A stretch of DNA of 21,585 nucleotides from Marinilabilia sp. UBA5340 (lineage in GTDB: Bacteria; Bacteroidota; Bacteroidia; Bacteroidales; Marinilabiliaceae), in assembly GCA_002411085.1 (NCBI GenBank), contig DHQK01000104.1, positions 17,659 to 39,243 of the forward strand, given 5' to 3'. This document shows, in pieces, positions 1 to 8,032 of the stretch; position 1 is the stretch's first letter; each line of letters starts with the position of its first letter. The translations under genes and the position numbers were made by a program. A model generated the notes under the pieces. It had not been told where the DNA came from, did not search any database, and saw nothing but the letters and a program-made list of their open reading frames with translations.

Positions 1-785
1 GCAGAACCTGTACCCATCCAATCGATCCATGGATACTCATTTGCAGCACCAGGCATAGAGATACGACCGGCACCGGGCTGATCACTCTTAATAAAAAAAG
101 TCACCTGATACTCATGACCACTAATAACAGCAACCTCAGGGCTTTGTACCTGCAAACTCCAATAATCTGAAGAGCTGGAAGAAGCAATAAGTTTCATGGC
201 ATCCGTATCTGCTCCCATACCTGCACCTTCCTCTATGGTAATACCATCACCGGGATTATTAAGAGCCCAACCGGTAAAGGTTCCATCTTCCAATCCGGAA
301 ATATCCATCAGATTGCTTCCGGCAGGCTCAGGAATTACTTCAGGCGCTATCAAACCATTCAAATAACTGGCATCCTGATTTTGGTGCCAAACCAAAGTGT
401 GTCCAAATACGCTCAAACCGGCATTTTTTGCTTTTTCAACAAAAGCATCAGCCGTGGTAAAATCGATAGAACCGTCACTTTGAACCATGGGACCATGTTT
501 CATAATATAACCGGCAACCACTTCGTCAAAATTCTGATGCACCACACTGTCCATCAAGCCTTCTTCCATGTATAGTCCCACACCTACTCCCACTCCAAGT
601 TTAAAGTCGGTATAAGTGTTGAGCGCATCATATCGGGCTATCTTCTCCTCCATCTTCAGGGGAATTTCAGCTACTGTGATTTCCGTAGCGGGATCCCTCT
701 CTTCCCACTCCATCATTGTATCTTCGCAGGAAGTAGCAAAAAATGCTGCCATTGCCACCACCGGAATTAACTTTTTATATTTCAT
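1..785 (-). CDS. GH10 endo-1,4-beta-xylanase lipoprotein with internal CBM-like insertion (N-terminal part only)
   Basis: The reading frame starts at the ATG at 785-783 and stays open to the left edge, giving the first 261 residues. Residues 1-19 are a lipoprotein signal ending in TSC, with the lipidated Cys at 20 followed by Glu-Asp, which suggests surface export. Residues 60-145 match the start of a GH10 barrel: DFKLGVGVGVG (60-70), a G-x-I-D-F-T-T-A-D segment (105-113), and the hallmark GHTLVWHQNQ (128-137). From about residue 150 the barrel is interrupted by a beta-rich segment with Trp, Gly and Asn/Asp patches resembling CBM4/9-type modules. Insertion at this position is known in Bacteroidota GH10 enzymes of xylan loci. 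The catalytic acid/base and nucleophile glutamates would lie beyond the window, so activity cannot be judged here. It starts 35 bases after the upstream lipoprotein gene and is probably the last visible member of the susC operon. It should cut the xylan backbone at the cell surface. Confidence 0.9.
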   Translation of the reverse strand, partial: MKYKKLIPVVAMAAFFATSCEDTMMEWEERDPATEITVAEIPLKMEEKIARYDALNTYTDFKLGVGVGVGLYMEEGLMDSVVHQNFDEVVAGYIMKHGPMVQSDGSIDFTTADAFVEKAKNAGLSVFGHTLVWHQNQDASYLNGLIAPEVIPEPAGSNLMDISGLEDGTFTGWALNNPGDGITIEEGAGMGADTDAMKLIASSSSSDYWSLQVQSPEVAVISGHEYQVTFFIKSDQPGAGRISMPGAANEYPWIDWMGTGS

Positions 786-820
786 AATCGTCATTTCTTA
801 AATGATATGATAAAAACTTT

Positions 821-2224
821 TTACTCTTCAACCACCTCTTCAGCAGTCTCTCCCTCTTCGGGGAAATCAGTATAGGTCGGTTTTTCCAGGGAAACGACCC
901 TCCAATTGTCAGTATAAACATCTATCGAAGTTTCAGAAGAAGGAAATTCCTTTTCATCTGAATCATTTCCGGTGACATTGGCCAAAGTAAAGTCGGAATT
1001 TTCAAAGTATATACCAAAATTCTTATAACTCGATTCCTCTCGGGCTAACAGCACATCCTCAAATGTGTACCCTTCTTCAGTATCGGAGAAAGAATAAAAC
1101 TCACTGAAAGGAACTGTCACGGTCATCCATCCATCTGTTTCGAAAGGAACGACTTCCCCTTCTTCAACCCAAGGCACATAATTATAAGCGTCTCCACTCC
1201 ATTCGCCACCATTAAAACTATTGTGCAGGCAGATTTTCAGAAACCCTGTTCCACTCCATGCTTCAGGCACAAAAACATCAAATTGAAAAGCGACTTCACT
1301 AACAGGGGTTGTTGCCGGAATATGAGGTGTCAATTGACCTCTCCAGTTGTCCACATCATTTCCGGCAGTCCAAACCTCAGTAAGGCGTGTACTGTTGGTA
1401 GGGAAAGAGGCAATACGATCCGGACGATGAGCAACATACGTACCCTGCGAGACATTGCCCATTCCTATCACTTCTGATTCCAGGTCTTCATCATTAATCA
1501 TACTTCCGTCTTCGGACCAACTCCAGAAACCTTGCTGACCATTACCATCAAAGTCTAGTATGACACCGTCCATAAAATTGAAGTATGTAGGAGAATATGC
1601 ACCTCCGTTGGATCCTTCGACAAAGATGGATCCTCCTTCGGTCAGTCCTTCAGGAACAGTTACGGTAACAAACTCACCCTCTACATCAGACTTAATCCCC
1701 TCTGTAACAACAATATTACCAGGAAAGACCACTTTGCTAATTTCAACCAACCCGCTACCATAAATGGTGATAGACTCACCAGCCTGCGGCAAAGTGTGTG
1801 AAATTCTTGCAATAGAAGGTGCCGCAGCCCGTATCTCGAAATCATACACATATTCGGTTCCTGTTTTGACAAAGCGAAAAGTATTCCTGACAGGCTCCTC
1901 TGCCTCAATGGTTGGTGTTTCACCACTAAGTTGAATGAGCATATTATTATCTGTAACATAAACCGGATTGAAATAGGTATCATAACCATTCACATAGACC
2001 TTTCTTAACCCCTCAAAACCGGAGCCTTCAATCCGCAACAACTGACCTAACCGGGCAAAACCGACCTCTCTGTCAGGGACATCAGAATCAGCATCCTGAA
2101 GGTAAACTGCATTGACCTGAATGGGTGTATTGTTTGCAGGATTTTCATCATCTTCGCAGCCAACAAAAGCCATGGAAGAGATAAAAACTCCTATTAACAA
2201 CCATATATTAATTATTCTTTTCAT
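821..2224 (-). CDS. Surface glycan-binding lipoprotein with IPT/TIG domains (SGBP, XusE-like)
   Basis: A 467-residue lipoprotein. The signal is residues 1-22 with the lipidation Cys at 23 followed by EDDEN, an acidic stretch typical of surface export in Bacteroidota. Two IPT/TIG-like Ig folds are visible. The first is about 34-133, with LLRIEGSGFEGLRKVYVNG (62-80). The second is about 135-218, starting PSIARISHTLPQAGESITIYGSG. Residues 220-450 form a beta-rich, Trp-rich C-terminal domain (FWSWSEDG, DNWRGQL) of the kind that binds glycan in SGBPs. The protein ends in a Glu-rich tail. No catalytic motif is seen. It lies between susD and the GH10 gene, the position of XusE in Prevotella and of the SGBP in Bacteroides xylan loci, so xylan binding is a good inference; the exact ligand is not shown. 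A 145-base gap separates it from susD, longer than the other gaps in the operon. I see no clear promoter box in that gap. Confidence 0.87.
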   Translation of the reverse strand: MKRIINIWLLIGVFISSMAFVGCEDDENPANNTPIQVNAVYLQDADSDVPDREVGFARLGQLLRIEGSGFEGLRKVYVNGYDTYFNPVYVTDNNMLIQLSGETPTIEAEEPVRNTFRFVKTGTEYVYDFEIRAAAPSIARISHTLPQAGESITIYGSGLVEISKVVFPGNIVVTEGIKSDVEGEFVTVTVPEGLTEGGSIFVEGSNGGAYSPTYFNFMDGVILDFDGNGQQGFWSWSEDGSMINDEDLESEVIGMGNVSQGTYVAHRPDRIASFPTNSTRLTEVWTAGNDVDNWRGQLTPHIPATTPVSEVAFQFDVFVPEAWSGTGFLKICLHNSFNGGEWSGDAYNYVPWVEEGEVVPFETDGWMTVTVPFSEFYSFSDTEEGYTFEDVLLAREESSYKNFGIYFENSDFTLANVTGNDSDEKEFPSSETSIDVYTDNWRVVSLEKPTYTDFPEEGETAEEVVEE

Positions 2225-2369
2225 GTGTCTAATATTTATTTGTTAAGATTTCCATACCTGCGAAAAAGCTGTCATGAAGAACAATAAGTAAGTATTTAAT
2301 GATTCCACAACTGTTTTTTCTGCTTATATTCACTATTATAATTTTTAATACGGAAACCTTGGAAAATAA

Positions 2370-4013
2370 TTACTGAAATAAATTGACTCTCTCCTCTTCA
2401 AACTCGTACGGCACAGGCGCTTCCCTCAGCAATGGGTTTTGCACTAATTCCGACTCCGGATAAGGGAGCAAAAGAGACTCTGCCGTAGCAGTAGCAACCT
2501 GCTGGGCAGTATTTTCATCCCCTTCCACATAAGTGCCGGCACCTTCATCATACTCATATTGAACCGCCCTGTCCTGAGCATCATTCATATAATTCAGCAC
2601 TTCCTGTTGACGATAATACGAACGTCTTACAAGATCATACCAGTATTGACCCTCCATGGCAAGTTCGATACGACGCTCATACCGAATATCCTCATAAGAA
2701 ATTTCTGATTTACTTGGCATTCCGGCTCTTTCACGAACTTTATTAAAATACTCAAGAGCAGTTGCATCTGTAGTAGAAGGATTATTTCCCATTATGGCTT
2801 CAGCGTAAATCAGGTAAACTTCTGCCAGCCGAAGCATTTTCGTTGTTAATCCGGAATTCATTCGTGCCACAACACCTTCTGTATCTTTTGAAGAGCCAAC
2901 TACCCCTTTTTTGATATTGGCGCGATCTGTTTCTTCATAAACATAGCCTCCGGCTGCCTGGTTAATTTCAGGATACTCGGCACCATAAGTGGCAAAGGTA
3001 GAGTGCAAACGAACAGTTTCAGCAGCATCATATTCTCTGATCATATCCCATGAAGCAAATGTGTAATATCCCCATGCAGCATCATCACCAGTAATCTCAG
3101 AATTCCAGGCAAAGTAAGCCTGCTGGGTATTGATAATGCCATATTCGGTAGTTCCCCCAACCCACTGCAATGCAAAGAGTGACTCCGGATCATTGTTCCC
3201 ATCAAGGGTGAATAGTTCGGCATAATCTTCGTTCAGTTCCAGTCCGCTCTCCTCACAAACTTTGGCAGCTGCTTTTCGGGCAAGGTCCAGGTACTCCGGA
3301 TCACGAAGGCCTCCGTTCCTATCATCAATATTATGCAATCCGGCATACGAAAGATAAACTCTGGCCAGCATACCATAAGCACTCCATTGAGTCAGTCTAC
3401 CAGATTGTGTTGCCTCTTCGGGCAAATTATCAGCTGCAAATTCAAGGTCACGAATAGCAAATTCAAAAACATCATCGCGTGGATTGGTAGGAATGATAGG
3501 ATTGTTAACCAAAGCTCCATTGTCAACAATAATAGGTACATCTCCCCACAAAGAGGCCAAGTACCAATAAGCCGTTCCACGCATAAAGCGAGCTTCAGCA
3601 ATAGCTGCATTTTTAGCTTCGTCAGAAACACCTGTAGCGTTGGCCTCTATATTGTTAATGGTATTATTGGCCTGTCCAATCACATTGTAGAAGGACGCCC
3701 AGGCAGAAACCAGTGGTCCCGTAAGAGAAGTCTCCGTAAAGTTGGTAAACGGATAAACATAGTCAGAGTAAGGAGCAAAAATATTGTTTGCTCTACCGTC
3801 ACCTAAAGCATAGTAGAATTTATCATTAAAATCGAACCACACCTTACCATACAATCCGGCTGTGGCAACCCTCAGGTCACTTTCGCTCGAAAAGAAGTTA
3901 TCCAGGGTAATGGTATCATTCGGCTCGATTTCCAAAAAGGCATCGTCACATGATGTGATGCTGAGGCCTACTGCGGCCACCATCATTATTAATATCTTAT
4001 TTATTTTCATCAT
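2370..4013 (-). CDS. susD: SusD/RagB-family outer-membrane glycan-binding lipoprotein
   Basis: A 547-residue protein of normal SusD length. The signal is residues 1-21 with the lipidation Cys at 22 followed by Asp-Asp. The N-terminal motif FLEIEPNDTITLDNFFSS and the helical segment RFMRGTAYWYLASLWGDVPIIVDN are hallmarks of the SusD TPR-like fold. The C-terminal half has the usual YFNKVRERAGMPS and YERRIELAMEGQYWYDLVRR stretches. SusD proteins sit as a lid on the SusC barrel and deliver oligosaccharide to it. Only 17 bases separate the susC stop from this start, so the two are co-transcribed. Two adjacent ATGs (4013 and 4010) are both possible starts, and either leaves a usable lipoprotein signal. 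From context the ligand should be xylan or xylo-oligosaccharides. The family itself does not tell the ligand. Confidence 0.97.
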   Translation of the reverse strand: MMKINKILIMMVAAVGLSITSCDDAFLEIEPNDTITLDNFFSSESDLRVATAGLYGKVWFDFNDKFYYALGDGRANNIFAPYSDYVYPFTNFTETSLTGPLVSAWASFYNVIGQANNTINNIEANATGVSDEAKNAAIAEARFMRGTAYWYLASLWGDVPIIVDNGALVNNPIIPTNPRDDVFEFAIRDLEFAADNLPEEATQSGRLTQWSAYGMLARVYLSYAGLHNIDDRNGGLRDPEYLDLARKAAAKVCEESGLELNEDYAELFTLDGNNDPESLFALQWVGGTTEYGIINTQQAYFAWNSEITGDDAAWGYYTFASWDMIREYDAAETVRLHSTFATYGAEYPEINQAAGGYVYEETDRANIKKGVVGSSKDTEGVVARMNSGLTTKMLRLAEVYLIYAEAIMGNNPSTTDATALEYFNKVRERAGMPSKSEISYEDIRYERRIELAMEGQYWYDLVRRSYYRQQEVLNYMNDAQDRAVQYEYDEGAGTYVEGDENTAQQVATATAESLLLPYPESELVQNPLLREAPVPYEFEEERVNLFQ

Positions 4014-4030
4014 CTATTACATTTACAGGT

Positions 4031-7000
4031 TTAAAATGAGAGGTTTACACCGAATGTATAAATTCTGGGTGACGGGTAACGCGCGTTATCAATACCTGTC
4101 ATCAGTGCATCCTGCTGATAAGACCCAACCTCAGGGTCGTAACCGGAGTATTTTGTAAATGTGTAGGCATTCTTCACTTTTGCATAAACCTTTACGACAT
4201 CAAGTCCTATGGAAGAAATCCAGTCCTTGGGCAAAGTATAGCTCAGGGAAACATCCTGAATTCTCAGAAACGAACCATCTTCCACGAAACGATCGCTTAA
4301 ACGATTATTGGCGTTGGATGAAGAAGCTGCCAAACGCGGCATCATGGGGTCTCCTCCGGTAATGTGAGTATTTCTGATATCTACAGGACCATCAGGATCG
4401 ATCAATTCTACACGCGCATAATCCAACGCTGACTCAAGAAGGTTATGATTTTCTCTGGGGTTTTCCAACCAACGTTTTTGGTAATTGATAACATCGTTGC
4501 CATAAAATCCGTTGAGGAAAATATTCAGGTCAAAACCTTTATATGAAAATGTGTTGCCGATACCAAAAGTAAATTTAGGCTCAGGATTTCCAATATAAGT
4601 GCGATCTGATTCATTAATTACTCCATCATTGTTGATGTCTTTAAAAATGTAATCTCCAATCCAAACACCAGTCTCACTTATATCAAGTCCCTCAGGACGT
4701 GCAACTTCCCGAACGTTTCCAGCATCATCTTTATAGTAAAAGTCGGTAGCCTCATTGAAACGCCCAATGACTTTATATCCGTAAAACTGCCCGATAGGTT
4801 CACCCACAGCAGTACGAGTTACAATGGTGGTCTCTGAGCCTTCCTGAATGGTTTTATCGATAGTACTTGATTCTGTATCCAGACTCAACACCTTACTTCT
4901 GTTAAGGGTAAACACGAAGTTAGATTTCCAAAAGAAATCACCTCTGTCCATATTAATGGTAGAGAGTGTCAGCTCAACGCCTTTATTCTCAAGTGATCCG
5001 ACATTGGCCCATGGTGGAGTAGTAGATCCTTGTCCTTCACTCCCCATATAGGCAGGCAGGGGAACAAGGAGCAACAAGTCTTGTGTCTCTTTATAGTAAA
5101 CATCACCAATAAACTGGATCCGGTTGTTGAACATATTCAAATCCAATCCTACGTTGGCTGAATAGGTGGTTTCCCATTTCAAATCTGGATTGGCCATATT
5201 CTGACTGATTAAACCAGTTCCAAACACAGTTGTTACAGGAGCTAACATTGAGGTGTACGCATAACTGGAAACATTTTGGTTACCTACAGAACCATATCCC
5301 AACCGTAACTTAAGATTATTGATTGCGGGCACACCAGTCATAAAAGACTCATTAGATATTTTCCATCCAAATGCAGCCGAGGGAAAAAGTCCCCATTTAT
5401 TTCCTTCGGCAAAATTTGAAGAACCATCATAACGCAAAGTAGCAGTCAACTGGTACTTATCATCAAATGAATAAAAAGCTCTTCCGAAGTAGGATTCGAT
5501 GGAGCTGCCACCGGAACTGCCGCCGGACTGAGAAGTGGTACTATCTCCCAGATTCAGATCATGCCCTACATTGCTAACAAAGCCACTGCGATATCCACTC
5601 AGATATTCCCAATGCGACTTTTGCATTTCTTGTCCCAACATCACATTCAACTCATGAATCTCGGCAAATGTTCGGGTAAAGTTGGCAACATTTTTCCATG
5701 AATAAAATTTACTATACGATTTGGTTCTGGTTGATTCCACCACGTCATTGGTAATAGCACCAAAGGAATAGGAGGGGTTAAATCGATATGTATTGGTCAT
5801 CCCAAGATCACTGGCAAATTCGGTTTTAAAGGTAAGTCCTTCAATTATTTTTGCTTCGGCGAAAACATTACTTCTAATGCCAGCCTTTTCATTTTCGTTT
5901 TCACGAAGCATAGCCAGACCAACCGGATTTGTCTGCACATACATATCGGTATCCGGTCCGTCAAATGATCCATCTGCACTTCGCACGGCAACATTAGGAG
6001 TTTGTTTCATTGCCGTCTTAATCAGATTGGCATCTTCAACTGTAACCAATTGCTCGGAGTTGTTCAATGCAAAATTCACCCCTGTTTTTAACCATTCATT
6101 TACATCAGCCTCAAAGTTTCCGCGTAAGTTATAACGTGTAAACCCTGAGCCAATAGCAATACCTTCCTGATCAAGATACCCGGCCCCAAGTGCATAAGTA
6201 ACCTTTTCACTTCCACCACTTACAGATAAGTTATGACTCTGCATAGGCGCTGTAGTAAACAACTCATCCTGCCAGTCTGTGCCTTCTCCCAATAAATCAG
6301 CCCTGACAAAACTATTATCACGAGTGACAATACCTGCATCAGCCCGGTTGTTTTTATGAATTGCATATTGTCTGAGATTCAAAAGATCCAGCTTGTTTGC
6401 CATTTCCTGCACACCGTAATGCCCATTATAGGAAACGCGGCTCTTTCCTTTCTCTCCTTTCCGCGTATTGATAATTACAACACCATTGGCTGCACGCGAC
6501 CCATAAATAGCTGTAGCTGAAGCATCTTTAAGAATATCCATTGAAACAATGTCATTGGGATCGATAGATGCTAAAACATTATCACTGTTGGATCCTGTTG
6601 AGCCATCAATTATAACTCCATCAACGACAAAAATAGGCTCGGTTGAGGCATTCAGAGAACTGATACCTCGTATGCGAATCGAAGAACTACCTCCGGGAGT
6701 ACCTGAGTTTTGCATCACTTGTACACCTGCAGCCCGACCTTGCAATACCTGATCAACTGAAGTTGATACGGTTTCTTCAATCGATTCGTTGGAGACCGAC
6801 ACAACAGAACCTGTAAGATCACTCCGTTTCATTTGTCCATAACCAACAACCACAACCTCATCAAGCGCCTGTACATCCTCCTGCATCTGCACATTAATTT
6901 CTGTGCGCCCATCTACGGGAATGATCTGTGGTTCAAACCCAATAAAATTAAACTGCAACCGACCGTCGGCAGGAACTTCGATACTATAATTTCCATCAAC

Positions 7001-7180
7001 GTCGGTAATTGTTCCCTCCGAGGTTCCCACAATCATTATGTTCACCCCAGGCAGAGGGCCCATTTCATCTGTCACCTGCCCTGAAACCCTTACATTCTGC
7101 GAAAAAGCAGTCAAGGAGACAGTTAACAAAAAGAACATGGCAAAAAATGTTCTTTTTAAAATTAAATCAGTTTTTCTCAT
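4031..7180 (-). CDS. susC: SusC/RagA-family TonB-dependent outer-membrane transporter
   Basis: A 1049-residue protein of typical SusC length. Residues 1-27 are a signal peptide ending TAFSQ. Residues 30-105 are the carboxypeptidase-D regulatory-like domain (VSGQVTDEMGPLPGVNIMIV, GTITDVDGNYSIEVP). DEVVVVGYGQMKRSDLTGSV marks the junction to the plug domain. The plug carries IRIRGISSLN, PIFVVDGVI and DASATAIYGSRAANGVVIINT. The rest is the 22-strand barrel, ending in a terminal Phe (GVNLSF), the usual outer-membrane insertion signal. It imports oligosaccharides across the outer membrane using TonB energy, as a complex with the SusD protein. No anti-sigma-interacting STN domain is present, in keeping with control by the HTCS encoded upstream. 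It is the first gene of the transport and binding operon and is preceded by a perfect hairpin in its leader. I did not find a canonical -7 box for it. Confidence 0.98.
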   Translation of the reverse strand: MRKTDLILKRTFFAMFFLLTVSLTAFSQNVRVSGQVTDEMGPLPGVNIMIVGTSEGTITDVDGNYSIEVPADGRLQFNFIGFEPQIIPVDGRTEINVQMQEDVQALDEVVVVGYGQMKRSDLTGSVVSVSNESIEETVSTSVDQVLQGRAAGVQVMQNSGTPGGSSSIRIRGISSLNASTEPIFVVDGVIIDGSTGSNSDNVLASIDPNDIVSMDILKDASATAIYGSRAANGVVIINTRKGEKGKSRVSYNGHYGVQEMANKLDLLNLRQYAIHKNNRADAGIVTRDNSFVRADLLGEGTDWQDELFTTAPMQSHNLSVSGGSEKVTYALGAGYLDQEGIAIGSGFTRYNLRGNFEADVNEWLKTGVNFALNNSEQLVTVEDANLIKTAMKQTPNVAVRSADGSFDGPDTDMYVQTNPVGLAMLRENENEKAGIRSNVFAEAKIIEGLTFKTEFASDLGMTNTYRFNPSYSFGAITNDVVESTRTKSYSKFYSWKNVANFTRTFAEIHELNVMLGQEMQKSHWEYLSGYRSGFVSNVGHDLNLGDSTTSQSGGSSGGSSIESYFGRAFYSFDDKYQLTATLRYDGSSNFAEGNKWGLFPSAAFGWKISNESFMTGVPAINNLKLRLGYGSVGNQNVSSYAYTSMLAPVTTVFGTGLISQNMANPDLKWETTYSANVGLDLNMFNNRIQFIGDVYYKETQDLLLLVPLPAYMGSEGQGSTTPPWANVGSLENKGVELTLSTINMDRGDFFWKSNFVFTLNRSKVLSLDTESSTIDKTIQEGSETTIVTRTAVGEPIGQFYGYKVIGRFNEATDFYYKDDAGNVREVARPEGLDISETGVWIGDYIFKDINNDGVINESDRTYIGNPEPKFTFGIGNTFSYKGFDLNIFLNGFYGNDVINYQKRWLENPRENHNLLESALDYARVELIDPDGPVDIRNTHITGGDPMMPRLAASSSNANNRLSDRFVEDGSFLRIQDVSLSYTLPKDWISSIGLDVVKVYAKVKNAYTFTKYSGYDPEVGSYQQDALMTGIDNARYPSPRIYTFGVNLSF

Positions 7181-7201
7181 TTGAAAAAATTTTTCGGATT
7201 A

Positions 7202-7223
7202 GGAAGTTGAACTTTCAACTTCC
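7202..7223 (-). promoter_or_regulatory. Perfect 10-bp inverted repeat (hairpin) in the susC leader
   Basis: GGAAGTTGAA (7202-7211), CT, then TTCAACTTCC (7214-7223) form a perfect 10-bp stem with a 2-base spacer. It ends 21 bases before the susC start codon. An A/T palindrome (7183-7195) lies between it and the start. The position fits a leader hairpin affecting translation or mRNA stability, or a DNA operator. The sequence alone does not separate these. Confidence 0.6.
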
Positions 7224-8004
7224 ATACTCTTTTCTTTTAATGAAAGCGTTTGTATTCTGTGCTGTTCCGCCTTCTGAATAAAAAAATTACATTTTTAAAA
7301 AAAAATTAAAAATTTCCACATCCAACAAAGGGTAAATTTTCATAGGCAAAAGTTTTTATTTGGTTTTTATACGTTTTTTAACAACACGAATATACTGTAT
7401 CCGCCATATAAAAAAGTGTAATTTATTGCACTTCTGGAGTATTTTTTACCAACAAAGTGGACGTTTTGTGCACAAAGAGTGGTTAATTTTTAAATTCCGC
7501 CAGGTATTGCTTCTTTGCATGCACAAAAATGAATTCTTTTTCGGGGAACAGGAAAATCCTATCGATTTACAAAATCAGACACAGAAAATATCTAAAATCA
7601 AAAAGACAGTTTTCTTAATCAAATCAGGAAACGGTACATCTTTTTATCAAAAAATTGTTTTATTGAAATTAACAGGCTCTTTCAAGGAATTATTGACGTT
7701 AATTGTTTAAGAATTAAAAACACCATCAACCCCAGAGAGAAGGAATGAATTGAACATAAAATGAATTTCCAATTCAACTTTATGAGAATGGCTGTAGTTT
7801 GCAGAAAGCTGGAAGTAGAATTAGCTTATTTTGAGCAAAGTAAGCTCATCTAAGAAAAAGCATAAATATCGTCTATGTAAGTGACAATATAACTGAGAAC
7901 GCATCGGGAGTATAATTAAATTCCAAAGCAATAGAATCAACTCTTATTCACACCTAATACGAAAGGACACCTGTTCGGAAAAGAGACTCCAATCAGGCCG
8001 TGTG
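7224..8004. other. AT-rich non-coding region between the HTCS gene and susC
   Basis: About 780 bases with no convincing gene. It must hold the HTCS-controlled susC promoter, but no TAnnTTTG box on the minus strand was found. The closest match is TACCCTTTG (complement of 7326-7334), which has one extra base. Visible structures are a possible minus-strand terminator near 7414, a 12-bp perfect palindrome TTTGTGCACAAA (7465-7476), and a weak 7-bp inverted repeat (7746-7752 with 7770-7776). A 116-codon plus-strand frame at 7360-7710 is judged spurious. Confidence 0.6.
7407..7433 (-). terminator. Possible rho-independent terminator, minus strand
   Basis: On the minus strand AAGTGCAA, loop TAAA, TTACACTT (7433 down to 7414) forms an 8-bp stem with one wobble pair. 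It runs directly into a T-rich tract (complement of 7407-7413). It lies about 600 bases past the HTCS stop, so it would be a second, distal terminator or a leader structure of the susC transcript. AT-rich context makes chance likely. Confidence 0.3.
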
Positions 8005-8027
8005 AAAAAGATAATGCAAATCATCTT
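8005..8027 (-). terminator. Probable terminator of the HTCS gene
   Basis: Just after the HTCS stop, the minus strand reads AAGATGA, loop TTTGCA, TTATCTT, then more T. This is a 7-bp stem (one G-U pair) with a run of five T at its end. Position and shape fit a weak rho-independent terminator separating HTCS transcription from susC. The stem is AT-rich, so confidence is moderate. Confidence 0.42.
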
Positions 8028-8032
8028 TAGGT

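Noticed and set aside
3333..3806. 157-codon frame antisense to susD
   Set aside because: Lies wholly opposite a well-conserved SusD gene and shows no domain.
6778..6786. CAATCGATT inside susC as a second LacI operator
   Set aside because: Only the central core matches, it lies in coding sequence for conserved residues, and the outer half-sites are absent.
7241..7254. TGAAAGCGTTTGTA upstream of susC as a LacI-type or cre-like operator
   Set aside because: It fits the loose cre pattern with one mismatch but has poor dyad symmetry and does not resemble the strong palindrome at 12322. Such matches are common in AT-rich DNA.
7360..7710. 116-codon plus-strand frame in the HTCS-susC gap
   Set aside because: Low-complexity, Phe/Lys/Ile-rich product from AT-rich DNA, no recognisable domain, opposite to both neighbours and overlapping the susC control region.
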